DNA of 64,000 nucleotides from Mesostigma viride (Eukaryota > Streptophyta > Mesostigmatophyceae > Mesostigmatales > Mesostigmataceae). The notes under the pieces were generated by a model. That model was not told the DNA's origin. It worked only from the letters and a program-made list of their open reading frames with translations, and ran no database searches. Made by a program: the position numbers and the translations under genes. Shown here piece after piece: positions 32,966 to 44,780 of this stretch; positions within the stretch are counted from its first letter, which is position 1, and each line of letters opens with the position of its first letter. Location of the stretch: the NCBI GenBank assembly GCA_009746045.1, contig RPFO01000164.1, positions 1,951,400 to 2,015,399 of the forward strand, in the 5' to 3' direction.

Positions 32966-33486
32966 CTCTCTTGTGCACATGGTTCCTGTAGTTTCTTTGA
33001 CGTATATATAGAAGCATTTGCTATATTGTTTGGTCAGCCTCCAGTATCTCCGCAGATTTCTAGTGGCCTGCCCTGGCTTTCTGGTTGATGTTCATGAACG
33101 CAGGTCAATCAGAGCCTGCGTACATGTGTGCGCTTGCAAGTGTCATAGAATTCAATGCCAATGTAATGCCAATGTACGTACTGATGTAGTTACGTCGGCT
33201 AGAGTGCAAACGGAACTGCTGGTCAATTGGACTATACTGAAGTATGGAATCGACAGCCATTTCAAATTTATTTTATAACCCGGTGTGTATAATAATTAAA
33301 CACAGTAGTACACTGGGATGCGGTGTTACAAATGCACATCTACACATGCATGCCAACCTTGATGCTCATGCTATGTACACAACATCGCCACAAGAAGCTG
33401 CAACCCCATGTGCATGGGCCAGGGGAGTGTTGCAGGGTGAACCCAGTAATGGAAGCCTTATCGATCACGCCCTCCAGCAGACCTGC

Positions 33487-36400
33487 TCATGGGGTCCTGT
33501 TCACCTCTGCCACGTTCTTAACCTCTGCTACCTCTGGTTTCTTGTCACCACTCGGTGGCTCCACCACGGCAGGCCTGACGGGCGGGCTCTTCAACTGCGG
33601 CACCGGCGCCGGGGCCGCATCAAAGAGTTGTGCCCGCAGCACGTCGTGCAACTGGTCGAACAGCTGGCGCTTGACGGCATCGAATGCAATCTCCAGTTTC
33701 TCCAGCTGAAGAACGATGGAACAAACCACATGTGGAGCGGGAGGGAGGCAAAGGGTGCATGCAACATCCCCATGTCAACAAGTTCGCATCAGTAACATTC
33801 GCAAACAATATCGTCTGAGCTGCTAAACAGGATTCACATGAACTGTTCAGCTGTTCATATGAACTAAACAGGGTACTATACTAGTGAAGGCAAGCACATG
33901 CCCTTGCTGTTAGAATGGTGCAGACAGGGACATGGCATCACCTCTCCGCTGTTATGTTGCGAATGAATCAACACAAGGAGCTTTAGTTACATTTTTTGGA
34001 ATCAAGTACAAGGCCAACTGAAGGAAATCGGGAAAATACTGGTAAGGGGGGGGAGCTGATGAGTGTAGCTCACCGCAGGCTCCTACCCACCACCCCGCTA
34101 TTTCCGACCCAACTATCGGGGCGGGCATCAGCTCACTTCGTGAGGTCAGCGAAAATTGCCAGTGGGTCCTATCAGACATAACACAACAACACAAATCAAT
34201 GCCAAACGACACCACCATGCAGCATGCTTCCATCAGCAGCACGGTGCACGACCCTACTCTGTTGATTGCATCCCACAAGAAGCGGAAACAAGTACTGCAG
34301 CACGCGAGTGGCCATCCTGTGTTTTTTTCCGTGGGTATGAAGTCGCAGAGGAACGGGCCAGAACACTCAACCCCATATATATTCACGCACAGTCTGCCGC
34401 CCTACCTCGTTGGTGGCGTTGTTGTTGTACAAGAAGAGGCCGTAGTAGAGGTCGAAGCTGTCCTTGGCCGTGTTCTCCACCTGCCGCCGTAACGCAGCAA
34501 AATCAGGCAAGCATGGATGGCACGACAAGGAATGAGCGGCATGGCGTGAACAGGCGTGCAGGTCGATAAGCCATCGCTTCAGCACTGTGCACGCACCACG
34601 GGTGACGGAGTGCAGATCCGTTGCGGGCCACACGTAGGAGTGGGCATGCGGGGCCACCTGCGAGGTTGCTGGCTGGAGTGTAGTTATGAAACTGGGGTGC
34701 CGGATGGAATCAATGACAGCGGGCGCACCATCTACAGCAACCCAACAGATGACTACGGTACCACAGAGTTCCCATGTTTGCCCTCATATGCATAAAGCTT
34801 CTAGGCTGATGTTAAAAGTGCCTGCATCTGACTTCAAATACCCAGCCCTTACCCATCAGGCTGCCCTTACTAGGCCTAGCTGCCCCCGCAGCTCCACTTT
34901 TACCCGCAACAAGGGGCACCTACCCCTGATGTTTAGATATTGACACGTACCCGCCGAGGATAACCCAACTCCTAGCTGCGGGTGGCACCTATCGGTCATG
35001 TTTAGACGTTCCAGCAGCACGTCTATTGGCACGCACCAGCTGCCCCCGCACTATCCTACCCCTTGCGTGAGGACATCCTACCCCTTGCCGGTGCGTACCA
35101 GGGTGAGCAGCGTCTGGTAGCCCTTGGTGTTGATCGGCGTGCTCTCCAGCTTGAGCTTGCCAAGCACCCTGCACGGTTCACAGGGAAAAGCAACAGTAAC
35201 GGGGGGTGGGGGGGGGGGGGGGGGCGAAGGGCGGGAAGCGAGCGAGCGAGCGAGCGAGGGAGGGAGGGAGGGAGGGAGGGAGGGAGGGAGGGAGGGAGGG
35301 AGGGAGGGAGGGAGGGAGGGAGGGAGGGAGGGAGGGAGGGAGGGAGGGAGGGAGGGAGGGAGGGAGGGAGGGAGGGAGGGAGGGAGGGAGGGAGGGAGGG
35401 AGGGAGCACAGCGGGAAGGGGAAAGGAGGGGAATCCGATATGGAAAGCACACAGGCGGGCAGCCAGGTCAGCGAGTAGGCAGGCAGGGATCCCCATGATC
35501 ATCGGTGTCAAGACTGTTGTTGTTATAACCAGCGTCTAAGAGGCTTACAATCATGTTGGAGCGCTACGCAGGATGGGACGCATAGACAAGTGCCACATGC
35601 ACCCTTCAACTTTTGCGTTCAAATAGACATTCCCGAAAGGTGTGGCAGCATGCAGGGAGAGGGGAATCGGACTGGAAAGGAGCAGGAGAGGGGACAACAA
35701 GGACAAGCTGCAGAGCGAGGAATGCACCTATCAAAGGACCATGAGTAACCAGGGACCATGAGTGAGGGTTTTTAACCACACTTGACTTCGACTAGCTCGG
35801 AAATCCCCCGGATTTGGGATTTGGTCAATTTTGTAAGCCAACCTAGTCGGGGTCGGGGTCGGCGCGCAGGACGCACCGGTCCGGAATCGGCAGGATTATC
35901 TGCCTCGGAAAGCGAGCTAGTCGGGGATACGGTTGCACTTGCCCCACGCGGAAAAAAATTGTGTTCCTTCAATCGGTGGGAAACCGGTGAGGCATCGACC
36001 TCGATACCAGACGAAATCAATTGAATTTGCTGAATTTCCCTACTAGTCGCGGCTAGCCTGGGGGGGGGAGGAGGCTAGGGAAAACTAGGCAAAAACTAGG
36101 GGAATTTCGGAAATCCCGCCATTTTCACCTAGTTTGTAGGAAATGGCCAGAGTTTACCTAGTTCGCAAGTCTGACCACGTTTCTTCCTGGATTTTGCTGA
36201 AACCCTCCGGATTTCGCCTAGTCCAAGTCAAGTGTGGAAACACCCTGAAGGCTGGGTCCTGCTGACATGAAGTGGGAACTTTGCCATGTTAATCTGATGC
36301 ACTTACGCCGCAAATACTTTGATACACCAACTTAGTGAAATAGTTTGCTTCGGCCATATTCATAACTTATGGTCAACAAGGACCGTGCCACAATCATATA

Positions 36401-39400
36401 TCAAGGAGACAAACAGCGCAGGCCAGAAATCGGGAGAATCAGGACCATGGTAGCTCGAGCCTGCCGTTATCTTGTCCGCGTTTTCGAGTCGTTCAGGATG
36501 ATGGATATGAATGGAGATGGAAATGTGTAGCCTTGTGCATTGAAATTGTGGCTGGCTGACGTGAAGAGCGACTAGATGACCTAGACAGTGGGACCGGAAG
36601 CAGCTTGCTTGATCAGGGCGTGTGTTTCGAGCCTATCATATACAGCCACAAACATGTTATAGCCACAAGGTCACCGTGCATGGGATGCGTCCTTGGTTGC
36701 AGGAGCCAACCTCACCTGCCCACAGGGTGCATGATGAATGAAAGAATAACCCAGCTGCCCACGGTGTGCGTGATGAATGAAAGAATACCTCACCTGCCCA
36801 CGGTGTGCGTCATGAACTGGCTGCTGGCGGCGTAGCGGTCATGCTCCTCACACGACATCTCCACCATGCGGCAGCCCTGGGTAAGGGACAGGTGGCACAG
36901 GGGAGGGGACATGCCAGGTGGCACGGTGGGGGAAGTGCATATGGCGGGCAGGCGCACAACAGGCACCACGCACACCACGGACAGGAACATGTGCTGAGAG
37001 CAGAAAGCAGCCAGAATACAAGGGCAGGCGTGCACAGCAGCGATGCTAGACAAGGCAGCAACCCCCCCCAGAAAAAAAAAATATATATATATATATATAT
37101 ACTCCGGTGAGACCAACCCAATGCTTGGCAGAGGAGCCTTGACCACGCTCATCCAACACACTGGTGCCTACATGCGCAAGGTCCTTGCTGGAAAAGGGCT
37201 GCGCAATGCCAGCGTTCCCTGACTTAGCTGCCCACCAAGGTGCTCACTCTAGGCTCCAGCTACTAAGCGAGGGATTCTCTACAAGCACCCACCATCAAAT
37301 ACTATGTACCGTCATCCGGGTACCCCACCTTGCCTTGAAGAGTGTTGAGGAATCACTTCGATGTCTTCACTACAGCATCCTCCTATTTACTGTAGGCCAT
37401 GCCCTATTCGCCCACCTCATTCTAAAAAACGTGCAGAAGGTGCTGCGATGTGTTCACTGGAAGCTCCTCCTATTCACTATTGCCCCATCCACCTATCTCG
37501 TTCTCAAAGATGAAAATACCAAAGATTAACGCTCCAAAATGTTGAGGAAGCGCTGCCATGTGTTCACTAGATGCCCCTACTCACCTCCCCCTGATCACGA
37601 TAGGCCATGACTTGTCAAGTCTCTGCCCACCTCGTTCTCAAAGATGTTGAGGAAGCGCTCGGTTCGAGACCCCGGGTCGCGGCTGTGCACGCGCACTTTC
37701 TCAAACACAAACGGCAGCCCCTGCCACGAGTCCTTGCCGCTCTCGGGCCCAAACATGGGGTGCGTGCACAGGATGTCAAACTCCTCGGGCAACGCCTGCG
37801 CACACGAGGGCCCCGGACAGCACATGCGTGCGGTAGCCGACACGGTTGGGCAAGGAGTGAGCGTGCATAGCCAGTGCAGCAGCGGGCGCCGTCGCACCGA
37901 AATGTGGGTCAAGGCCAGGGGGGTGCGGGCGGGCGGTAGCGGACATAGTGGCAGGTGTCATAAGCTCGTGCAGACATGTGGCGGCAGGCAGCATTAGTTC
38001 CTATTGAGATGCAGCAGTAGGCGAGACAACGGCACCATGGTCACAATCAAAAAGGGACAATGACTGCTGCCATTTGCATGGACTCGCACACGGTTCAACG
38101 AGCAAGGCATTCGCAGGTGTGGCATGGGGGCTTAAGTGCTGTAAAATGAACCTTATCCTCGAGCTGTGTGGCTGGCATGCTTGCTCATCGGTCATGCACA
38201 GGTTGAAGCGAGGGGTGGGGTGATAAGGACGAAATGCAGGAATAAACGTAGGGAAAATATATGGACAAATAGGAGCACATTTAGATATAAGCTATCCCTT
38301 CATCCAGAGAGTGCATCTAACGATGAAAAGTGTACGCTGTTATGAACAGGGCGAAAGAAAAAGTTCTACTTAGCAGTTAGCATCAGCACCACCACCCCAA
38401 TGCCGCTGCCCCCTCCAAACCCCCTATTGCTGCCCCTTGTCCCCCCCCTAGTGACTTCCCCCCTTCCCCCCTCCCCCCTCCCCCCTCCCCCTCCCCCCCT
38501 CCCCCCTCCCCTCCCCCCCCTCCCCCCTCCCCCTCCCCCCCTCCCCCCTCCCCCCTCCCCCCTCCCCCCTCCCCCCCTCCCCCCTCCCCCCTCCCCCCCT
38601 CCCCCCTCCCCCCCTCCCCCCCTCCCCCCCTCCCCCCTGGCCCCCCTATCCCACTTTCCCTCTCCCCCTGGCATGACTGCCCCCCGGTACGCCATGCCAC
38701 ACCCTTCGGCGCACCCCGCTACGTACGCTGAGGAAGAGGCGCTTCGGGAACTCCTTGACCGAGAGCACGTCGACAAAGACGGTGCGGCGCCGCAGCCGCT
38801 GCAAGGGCAGCTGCGCGAGGATGGCCTTTGTGGAGAGGATGGAGGAGCAGAGGACGACGACGTCGGGGTGCTCCTCACACAGGTCATTGGGATCGCTGTG
38901 GGTGGGTAGGCGGGGTTGATAAAATTTGTTGTTGGTTGGTGTGGGTAGTGTGGGTGGGGGTGGGTGTGGTGGGGTGGGGGTGGGGGGGTGGGGGGTCGGG
39001 GTGGGGGGGTGGGGGGGCACACACATGTACGGATGTGTGGTCATGGGTAGAAAGCCACAAGCATGAGTGGCCATGTTTCTGTGTATCGAGGGGGGGGGGG
39101 AGGGGGACTGGGGGGGATGGGGGGGACTTGACAAGGGCACGCGTGTTAGGACTTGCTTCTTATTTATTAATATACCTCAGAAATCATGATATTCTAAGCG
39201 TTTTTCTGGGCTGGGGGGGATGGGGGGGACTTTACATAGGCACGCGTGTTTGGAGGCAGTTTTCAGGGAGGAAGGGATGGCAATTGTGCTGGCCATCTGG
39301 CACGCGGGATTGGAGTGCTCACGATATCCTTGCGATATACAAGAGCATATGGAGAGGTTGCAGGCTGCTGCTGCTGGGCTATCATGCCACCTGGCATATG

Positions 39401-40458
39401 CCTCCATGAACTGTGCCGCTAGTCACATGCCTCCAGCAACCCTACAGCTAGGCATGCACGACTCCCAACATGCACCAAGGGTCCCGATGTTGGCCACCTT
39501 TCGTGAGATGGGCATTGCCATGATTGTAGTTTGACCCTGTTTTGACAGTTAACTTCCACGCAGGCTCCTTCGTGCCATCGGGGCCGGGACAGTGGAGGAC
39601 ACAGGTGCCAAGAATATCTAGTGTGCCTAAGGTACCAATTGTGCCTAGACGGAATAGATAGGGTAGACCAGGTACCTGTAATATTTAGCGCCACAGAGTA
39701 CAGTTACCGATGCCTATGGTTCACGGTACCCAGCGTGCTCATAACCACATAAAGAACGTGGGGATACAGTATACAATAATGAATGTGGAAGGTCCCCAAC
39801 TGTCACATAAGTTTCAGGTCAAGCCCCCATCCCAAAGGACAGTGGATTTTGGGACTAAACTGCGTAGGACGCATAATCACTCGCTCGCTTCAATGCCGAC
39901 ACGCTGCCACGAATGCCGGCTTCTTCGGCATCGTACACTTACGACGCATGCATGCCCCACAAACAGAACTTACTGGAAAAAACGGACGCCAATCTCCTGC
40001 GCAAGACTGGTGTAATCCTGCCGCGATGTAGCCAGGACCTCATGTCCCTGTTTGACGAAGCGCTTCGCTATAAACTGCCCAAAATTGCCAAAGCCGACAA
40101 TTGCTATCCGCAACCGGTTGGCGCTCTTCAACTCAGCCCTCATTTTGTGCTCGAAATCAAACGGCTGTGCAGCATCAAGTGCCTGTGCCTGCATTCTGTA
40201 ATGCTCACGGCATGAAGATCGCAGCAATGGCGTTCTGTCCAAGCCGGCAACCTCTCCAAAGAAATCGGTCTTAGCCAACTCACTCGCTTTGAGATCACGT
40301 CGGCTGCTGGAAGGTTGAAGAGTTAGCTGGCTGCGGCAAGTAACAACCGGCCGCAACGGTTCAGTTCGGCAGGATGATCTGGCTTTGTACTCTTGGAATG
40401 CGAGGGGCTTTCTAGCAGCTAGGCTATGAAAGGCAATGTTGTGGGCAGCAGCAGCCAT
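33487..40458 (-). CDS. Arogenate dehydrogenase (TyrA), plastid, 421 aa, 7 exons
   Basis: It oxidises and decarboxylates arogenate to tyrosine in the plastid shikimate pathway. Exons on the minus strand: 40458-39974, 38895-38727, 37795-37631, 36876-36794, 35168-35099, 34480-34406, 33705-33487; all GT-AG, phases agree, 422 codons. The N-terminal ~100 residues are Ser/Arg/Ala-rich, as in a transit peptide. Next come the nucleotide-binding site RIAIVGFGNFG (glycines 122, 124, 127), DLCEEHPDVVVLCSSILST, FVDVLSVKEFPK, the signature THPMFGPESGK (H230), MVEMSCEEHDRYAASSQF, STPINTKGY and SFDLYYGLFLYN, all matching plant arogenate dehydrogenases. A Pro/Val-rich tail of about 40 residues after the LFDQLH segment is unusual. 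Introns hold G-rich arrays and a MITE. It is divergent from eIF3i. Confidence 0.93.
35256..35406. repeat. (GGGA)n microsatellite in TyrA intron 5
   Basis: About 37 GGGA units follow a short GAGC array and a 16-base G run at 35206-35224. It is purine-only on the plus strand; open frames across it on either strand are artefacts. Confidence 0.95.
35766..36245. mobile_element. 480-bp TIR MITE in TyrA intron
   Basis: The left end, GGGTTTTTAACCACACTTGAC, and the right end on the other strand, GGGTGTTTCCACACTTGAC, form an imperfect inverted repeat of about 40 bases. TGA flanks both sides (35763-35765 and 36246-36248). The GGGTTTT...CACACT start resembles the element at 59608. A PIF/Harbinger-like origin is inference. 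Confidence 0.65.
36400..36560. repeat. Dispersed repeat (also at 43195-43295)
   Basis: The segment CAAGGAGACAA...AGCTCGAGCCTGCCGTTATC...GTCGTTCAGGATGAT is shared with 43195-43295. Its 3' part, GGAGATGGAAATGTGTA, recurs at 62934. Confidence 0.65.
36711..36830. repeat. Tandem copies of an exon end and donor
   Basis: Three units share GCCCACGGTGTGCGT, and the two intronic ones continue with GATGAATGAAAGAATA. The first belongs to the end of the TyrA exon 36876-36794; the other two are decayed copies within the intron. Confidence 0.75.
38430..38645. repeat. C-rich array in TyrA intron 2
   Basis: Runs of five to seven C separated by T fill about 200 bases. The minus strand, which is the transcribed-sense strand of TyrA, is GGGGGGA repeats with clear G-quadruplex potential. 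A second G/T-rich tract lies at 38940-39125 in intron 1, on the other strand. Confidence 0.95.
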
Positions 40459-41167
40459 TGGTAGGGTGATCAGCCAGCGTGCCTAGTGAATGTCATGCAT
40501 CCAGCGACGAAGCCGCCCGAGCGAACTATCAGCTACTGATTCTTCGAAGTAAGCCTCCCTATCAATCCCTCCCTACCAATCCCCTGCTGCACACATTGTA
40601 ACCAGTGGCCATTAAAAGGACTCGGAAACCATCGCTAGCGTGAGTGACGGCAGACAGTGTGCTGCTGACGATGGCCGCCGTGGGGAGCGCGAGCATACCT
40701 CCGGTCACGGTTGTCCTCGATCCAAGCTGGCACGCTTGGCATGCCGTGGCTGACGACTCTCGTGATGCCAGCAGTATGCCACTTGCCAGGATGTTGAATA
40801 CCAAGATACGCCAGATGTTGAAAGAACGCATGTGGGACATCAACTCATCAAACCTCAGATCGAAGGATCGCGTATACGGCCGAGTGCTCTTTCGATCCAA
40901 TCAATTATCTTCAATTATTGTTTAGATAATAGATATTTAGCGGCAAGTTTGCCAGCTTCAAGTGCAGGCGCTGTACATCCCCGCTCCCAAGGGAGGGGCC
41001 ATTACATAACACTTTCCCGCTACAGTACTGATACAGTACTGTACTGTACAGAAGGTATCCGATGATGCAACCGTCCATGTCCCAGTGCCCCGATAGTATC
41101 ACCGATACTAAATATATCCGGCCCTCGGCCACTATAGATTCTCTGCTGCCCTTGGGCGGCGTGGGAT

Positions 41168-41219
<52 letters not shown>

Positions 41220-41446
41220 CTGTACAGTACTTTACCGCTACTTCGGTGGGTAGATGCCTGGCGGGCGCGACGCGGCGCGGGGTTCCCCTGTTCATGCGGG
41301 CGTCCTTTTGGAATGCACGCACAGGGCCAGGGGCAGCGATTGCGGGTGTTGGGCCAAAGAAAGACAAGAGCCGCCATCAGGAAAAGAAGTGCAGGTTCGC
41401 GCGTTTTCAAGGCGGGAGCAGACGGCGAGCGGCTAGCTCTTCCGCC
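40459..41446. promoter_or_regulatory. Divergent promoter region TyrA / eIF3i
   Basis: The start codons of TyrA (minus) and eIF3i (plus) lie 988 bases apart. The interval holds palindromic words built from ACAGTACTGTA (41018-41052 and near 41221) and a (CAA)n array at 41167-41220. No TATA box is convincing. A shared promoter is inference from the arrangement. Confidence 0.45.
41167..41220. repeat. (CAA)n trinucleotide array
   Basis: About 17 CAA units lie upstream of eIF3i, possibly within its 5' UTR. Open frames reading poly-Asn or poly-Val across it are artefacts. Confidence 0.95.
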
Positions 41447-42412
41447 ATGAGACCCCTCCTGCTGAAGGGGCATGAACGCCCCTTGACATTTATTAAGTAC
41501 AATAAAGATGGGGACCTCCTTTTTTCCTGCGCCAAGGATCTCACACCGACAGTGTGGCTTTCGGATTCGGGGGAGAGGCTGGGTACGTACAATGGGCATG
41601 GTGGTGCAGTGTGGGCCTGCGACGTCACGCGGGATTCCAGGCGGCTAATAACGGGATCCGCCGACCAGACGGTGCGGCTGTGGAACACGGAAACCGGTCA
41701 GGAGCTTTCTCGCATCAAATTCCGGATGCCGGCGCGGTGCGTGAATTTCAGTATGAGTGAAAAGAGCGTTGTGGTGACGACCGACCCGTTCATGGGTGAG
41801 CCGTCTGCCATCCACATCTTCGCCATCCAGAACGACAGATTGATAGAGGATCCTCTGATGACCTTCCACGGACATCAAGGAAATATCAGGCGCGCTTTTT
41901 TCAGCAACGTGGACAGGGAGATTATCTCGGCGGGCGATGACTGTATCATTAGGAAATGGGATGTCAAGTCGGGAGAGGTGCTAATCACCTCAGAAGCCCA
42001 CCTCAAGCAGGTCAACCACATCGCTTTCAGCAAGGATCAAACCCACTTTGTCACGGCATCCATGGACAAGACAGCCAAGCTGTTTGATACACAGACGCTG
42101 GATGTCCTGAAGACGTACCACACGGGCCGACCTGTCAACTCCGCTGACATTTCCCCGATCATGCCCCACGTCCTGGTAGGAGGAGGCCAGGAAGCCTCGC
42201 AGGTCACAACCACGTCGACTAAGGCGGGCAAGTTTGAGTCCAAGTTTTTCCACAAAATCTTTGAAGACGAGATCGGTGGTGTCAAGGGCCACTTCGGCCC
42301 CATCAATGCGGTGGCGTTCCATCCAAACGGCGGCAGCTTCTCTAGCGGTGGTGAGGACGGCTACGTGAGGCTGCACCACTTTGACTACGATTACTTCAAC
42401 ATGAAGTACTGA
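41447..42412 (+). CDS. Translation initiation factor eIF3 subunit I (WD40), 321 aa
   Basis: An intronless frame of 322 codons. The chosen ATG gives MRPLLLKGHERPLTFIKYN, which matches the conserved eIF3i N-terminus; the longer upstream frame has no such match. WD40 repeats run through the whole length (VWACDVTRDSRRLITGSADQTVRLW, then IISAGDDCIIRKWD, then FVTASMDKTAKLFD, then SSGGEDGYVRLHHFDYDYF), forming the usual seven-bladed propeller. The C-terminus YFNMKY is typical of the family, and length is normal (about 325). eIF3i is a peripheral subunit of the eIF3 complex on the 40S ribosome. Absence of introns contrasts with its intron-rich neighbours and may reflect an old retrocopy or simple intron loss (inference). 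Confidence 0.96.
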   Translation: MRPLLLKGHERPLTFIKYNKDGDLLFSCAKDLTPTVWLSDSGERLGTYNGHGGAVWACDVTRDSRRLITGSADQTVRLWNTETGQELSRIKFRMPARCVNFSMSEKSVVVTTDPFMGEPSAIHIFAIQNDRLIEDPLMTFHGHQGNIRRAFFSNVDREIISAGDDCIIRKWDVKSGEVLITSEAHLKQVNHIAFSKDQTHFVTASMDKTAKLFDTQTLDVLKTYHTGRPVNSADISPIMPHVLVGGGQEASQVTTTSTKAGKFESKFFHKIFEDEIGGVKGHFGPINAVAFHPNGGSFSSGGEDGYVRLHHFDYDYFNMKY

Positions 42413-43338
42413 GGCTGCTGGTACTCTGCCGCATCGGTTGAAGAACAAGGCCAGGTGCCACGCAGTTTGCTGTGCAGTGCTCATCGTCTTGAGCCTCTTT
42501 GACAGTGTGCGGGCTTCTTTTCTCGGTGTGAGACATGCCTTGCCTCCGCCAGTCACTCCGTCCTTTCGATTCTAGCGGCTTTTATTGCCATAATAGCCTT
42601 CATCGTCCAGCGCTTCTGGCTGGCAACTATGCCTGGCTGTGTCTGTGGCCCTGTGGCATATGCCCCCTGGTGAATCATGCTCACCTTCAGCGTCGCACTG
42701 CTGGCAGCCATCCTACCATTTTTTATACCTGCACCTCCAGGATGGCGCTTTGTTTAGCGGCATTGGCTTTACGTAGCTGCGCAAACACTGCACCCTAGCT
42801 GCTTACGAGCGAGCAAGATGCCGAGCTATAGCTGGCGGTCATGCCATGCTGGGATGAAAGCATGAGAGGGCGCTTGTGTCGCCTAACCTAGTTTGCTTCT
42901 TTGGCGGGGGTCCTGTGAGCAGCAAACATAGATCTGATGACTGGGGTGCAACTTGGTTGTAACATGTTTGCACCTGCAATAGACAGTTAGATTCTTGAAT
43001 AATTTTGATAGGCCGCTCAACACCGGCCTGAACCTAGGTAACTATTATTTAATAAATAGGTCATGACAAACTCATTGTAAGTGAGACAGCCATTCCTGGA
43101 CGCATGACGGTCCAACATTGCCTGATGATTAGAGCAGTTTCCGGAGAATGTAAGGCGCGACGATCGCGTGGCTGCCTGTAGGAAGATCTGCATACCAAGG
43201 AGACAACCAGCGCAGGCCAGGTATCTGGAGAATCCGGACCATATAGCTCGAGCCTGCCGTTATCTTATCCGCATTTTTGAGTCGTCCAGGATGATTAATT
43301 AATTAGGAACATAACTCCGTTGGGAGTATCTGTAGCAC
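42413..43338 (+). other. 3' flank of eIF3i
   Basis: No gene is seen. TGTAA, the chlorophyte-type poly(A) signal, occurs at 42958-42962, and 43195-43295 is a dispersed repeat shared with 36400-36500. Confidence 0.45.
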
Positions 43339-43354
43339 ATAGCCCAGAGTAAGG

Positions 43355-43650
43355 CAGGGCCGCCCCCGCTTCTTCTCATCTTTAAGAGCCCAGCGGACAA
43401 GGTTTCGTTCCTCAGACGCCGCAAGCGGCTCGAGAAGACTCTCTTCACCCTTGACGACGACTTGACCCTGGCGCAGCAACAACGGCGACGGGAGCTATGG
43501 CCGACCTACCTCCAGCTCCGGCAGACCAAGGCGGGGCAGCCGGTGTACTGGAAGGGGGCGGCCATCGATACGTCGGCCACAAGCCCTGGCAGGCGACCCC
43601 CGCGGCCCCAGCGACTCCAGACGCCCCAGCTTAGGGGACTACAGCAGTAG
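43355..43650 (+). pseudogene. LINE ORF1-like C-terminus, copy B
   Basis: The plus-strand frame reads PADKVSFLRRRKRLEK, FTLDDDLTLAQQQRRRELW and QPVYWKGAAI, nearly the same as copy A at 13059, and ends at TAG 43648-43650. Only about the last 95 codons remain. A SINE is inserted 36 bases after the stop. Confidence 0.75.
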
Positions 43651-43686
43651 TAGTGTAGAATAGATAGACCGTGGCCATGTACGCCT

Positions 43687-43866
43687 GTAGGTGTAAGTTG
43701 GCGATGCCATGGTAACCGGAGACGTCCGTCCTATAGTCAGCAAAATTGGTGCGAGAGGTCCCCAGTTCGATTCCGGTCGGATTCATTTGCAGATCGCGTT
43801 TTCCGCGTTTTCCGCGGCCCGGCACTGAACACAAAGGTTTTCACCTTTGCGGAGTGTCTGATCAGA
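43687..43866 (+). mobile_element. 5'-truncated tRNA-like SINE with 10-bp target duplication
   Basis: Flanked by ATGTACGCCT at 43677-43686 and 43867-43876. It contains a B-box match (GTTCGATTCC) and an A-box-like TAGTCAGC about 35 bases before it. TCCGTCC and GGTCGGA could pair as an acceptor-like stem. The 3' end has the hairpin CAAAGG-TTTTCA-CCTTTG, extended to CGCAAAGG in the other copies. Longer copies lie at 44485-44780 and 52969-53252. Confidence 0.8.
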
Positions 43867-44059
43867 ATGTACGCCTCCTAGAGGCACTATCCTAGCTCAG
43901 CCACGCGCTTTATTTAATCATGTACATGTGTGCCTATGATGTGCCACACCCCCAGATGATGCCTAGTTTTATTTAGTTATGCTGTGCCCATGCAGAGAGC
44001 TGCTCTCTGCTGAGATGCCACGCTCTAGCTTTTGTATAGCTATGATGATCTTCCCCCCC

Positions 44060-44480
44060 GTGCCAGGATCCCCCCCTCAGGCGGGTTGAACCTGAGACAG
44101 CATGGTGGTGCCGGTGCCCTGGTGCACCTAGAGCAAGTGTCGTTTACATTCCCACCCTTGCAGGAAGTAGCTTAGAATGTATTATAGACCATATGCCCCG
44201 GGAAGGCTTCTCAAGGGCTATGTGCTACATATACTCCCAACGGAGTTATGTTCCTAATTAATTAATAGCCCAGAGAAGGGGCATTAAAAAAAATTAAATT
44301 AAATTATAACATGCCTCCGTTGGGAGACCATGTAGCTAGCACATATTCCTTGATGGATGGGTGGGGTGGAAGGAGCCGCGTAATCGAACTAACCTAACTC
44401 TAATCTAGCTAGTCTAGCTAGAAGGGGCATATGAGCCTATAATACATTCTAAGCTACTTCCTGCAAGGGTGGGAATGTAA
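44060..44480. repeat. Mosaic of dispersed repeats
   Basis: Contains the block around GGAATGTAAACAACAC in both orientations (44140-44210 inverted, 44425-44485 direct; also 59010-59070) and a copy of the CTCCGTTGGGAG repeat (44285-44415). Together they form an inverted-repeat-like arrangement of the same retroelement flanks. Confidence 0.65.
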
Positions 44481-44484
44481 ACAA

Positions 44485-44780
44485 CACGTGTGTAGTACTC
44501 CTACACACAGATCTCGAGTGATTTATCTATACTTACCAAATCCGAAAGGCTTGCATCACTCCCCGGAAAGGAGAACTTTTGCGGATGACTGTAGGTGTAA
44601 GTTGGCGATGCCATGGTAACCGGAGACGTCAATCCGTCCTATAGTCAGCGAAAGTCAGTTGGTGCGAGAGGTCCTCAGTTCGATTCCGGTCGGATTCATT
44701 TGCAGATCGCGTTTTTCCGCGTTTTCCGCGGCCCGGCACTGAACGCAAATGGTTTTCACCTTTGCGGAGTGCCTGATCAG
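44485..44780 (+). mobile_element. tRNA-like SINE, long copy
   Basis: Compared with the uninterrupted relative at 59050 (GTAAACAACACTTGCTC), the insert lies between AACAC and AACAC. It includes the 5' part missing in the 43687 copy (GTGTGTAGTACTCCTACACAC, TCCGAAAGGCTTGCATC), the B box and the 3' stem-loop. It differs by a short insertion near the A box. Confidence 0.7.

Noticed and set aside
35056..35511. PSLPPSLP and GREGGREG frames
   Set aside because: Translations of the (GGGA)n array within a TyrA intron.
38366..39022. Gly/Pro-rich 218-codon minus-strand frame
   Set aside because: Mostly the C-rich intron array; only 38727-38895 is real, as a TyrA exon.
41020..41599. Minus-strand frames with poly-Val or poly-Cys
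   Set aside because: Produced by the (CAA)n array and the antisense of eIF3i.
43725..43800. Functional tRNA gene
   Set aside because: The A and B boxes lack an anticodon arm between them, and target duplications show a retroposed SINE.
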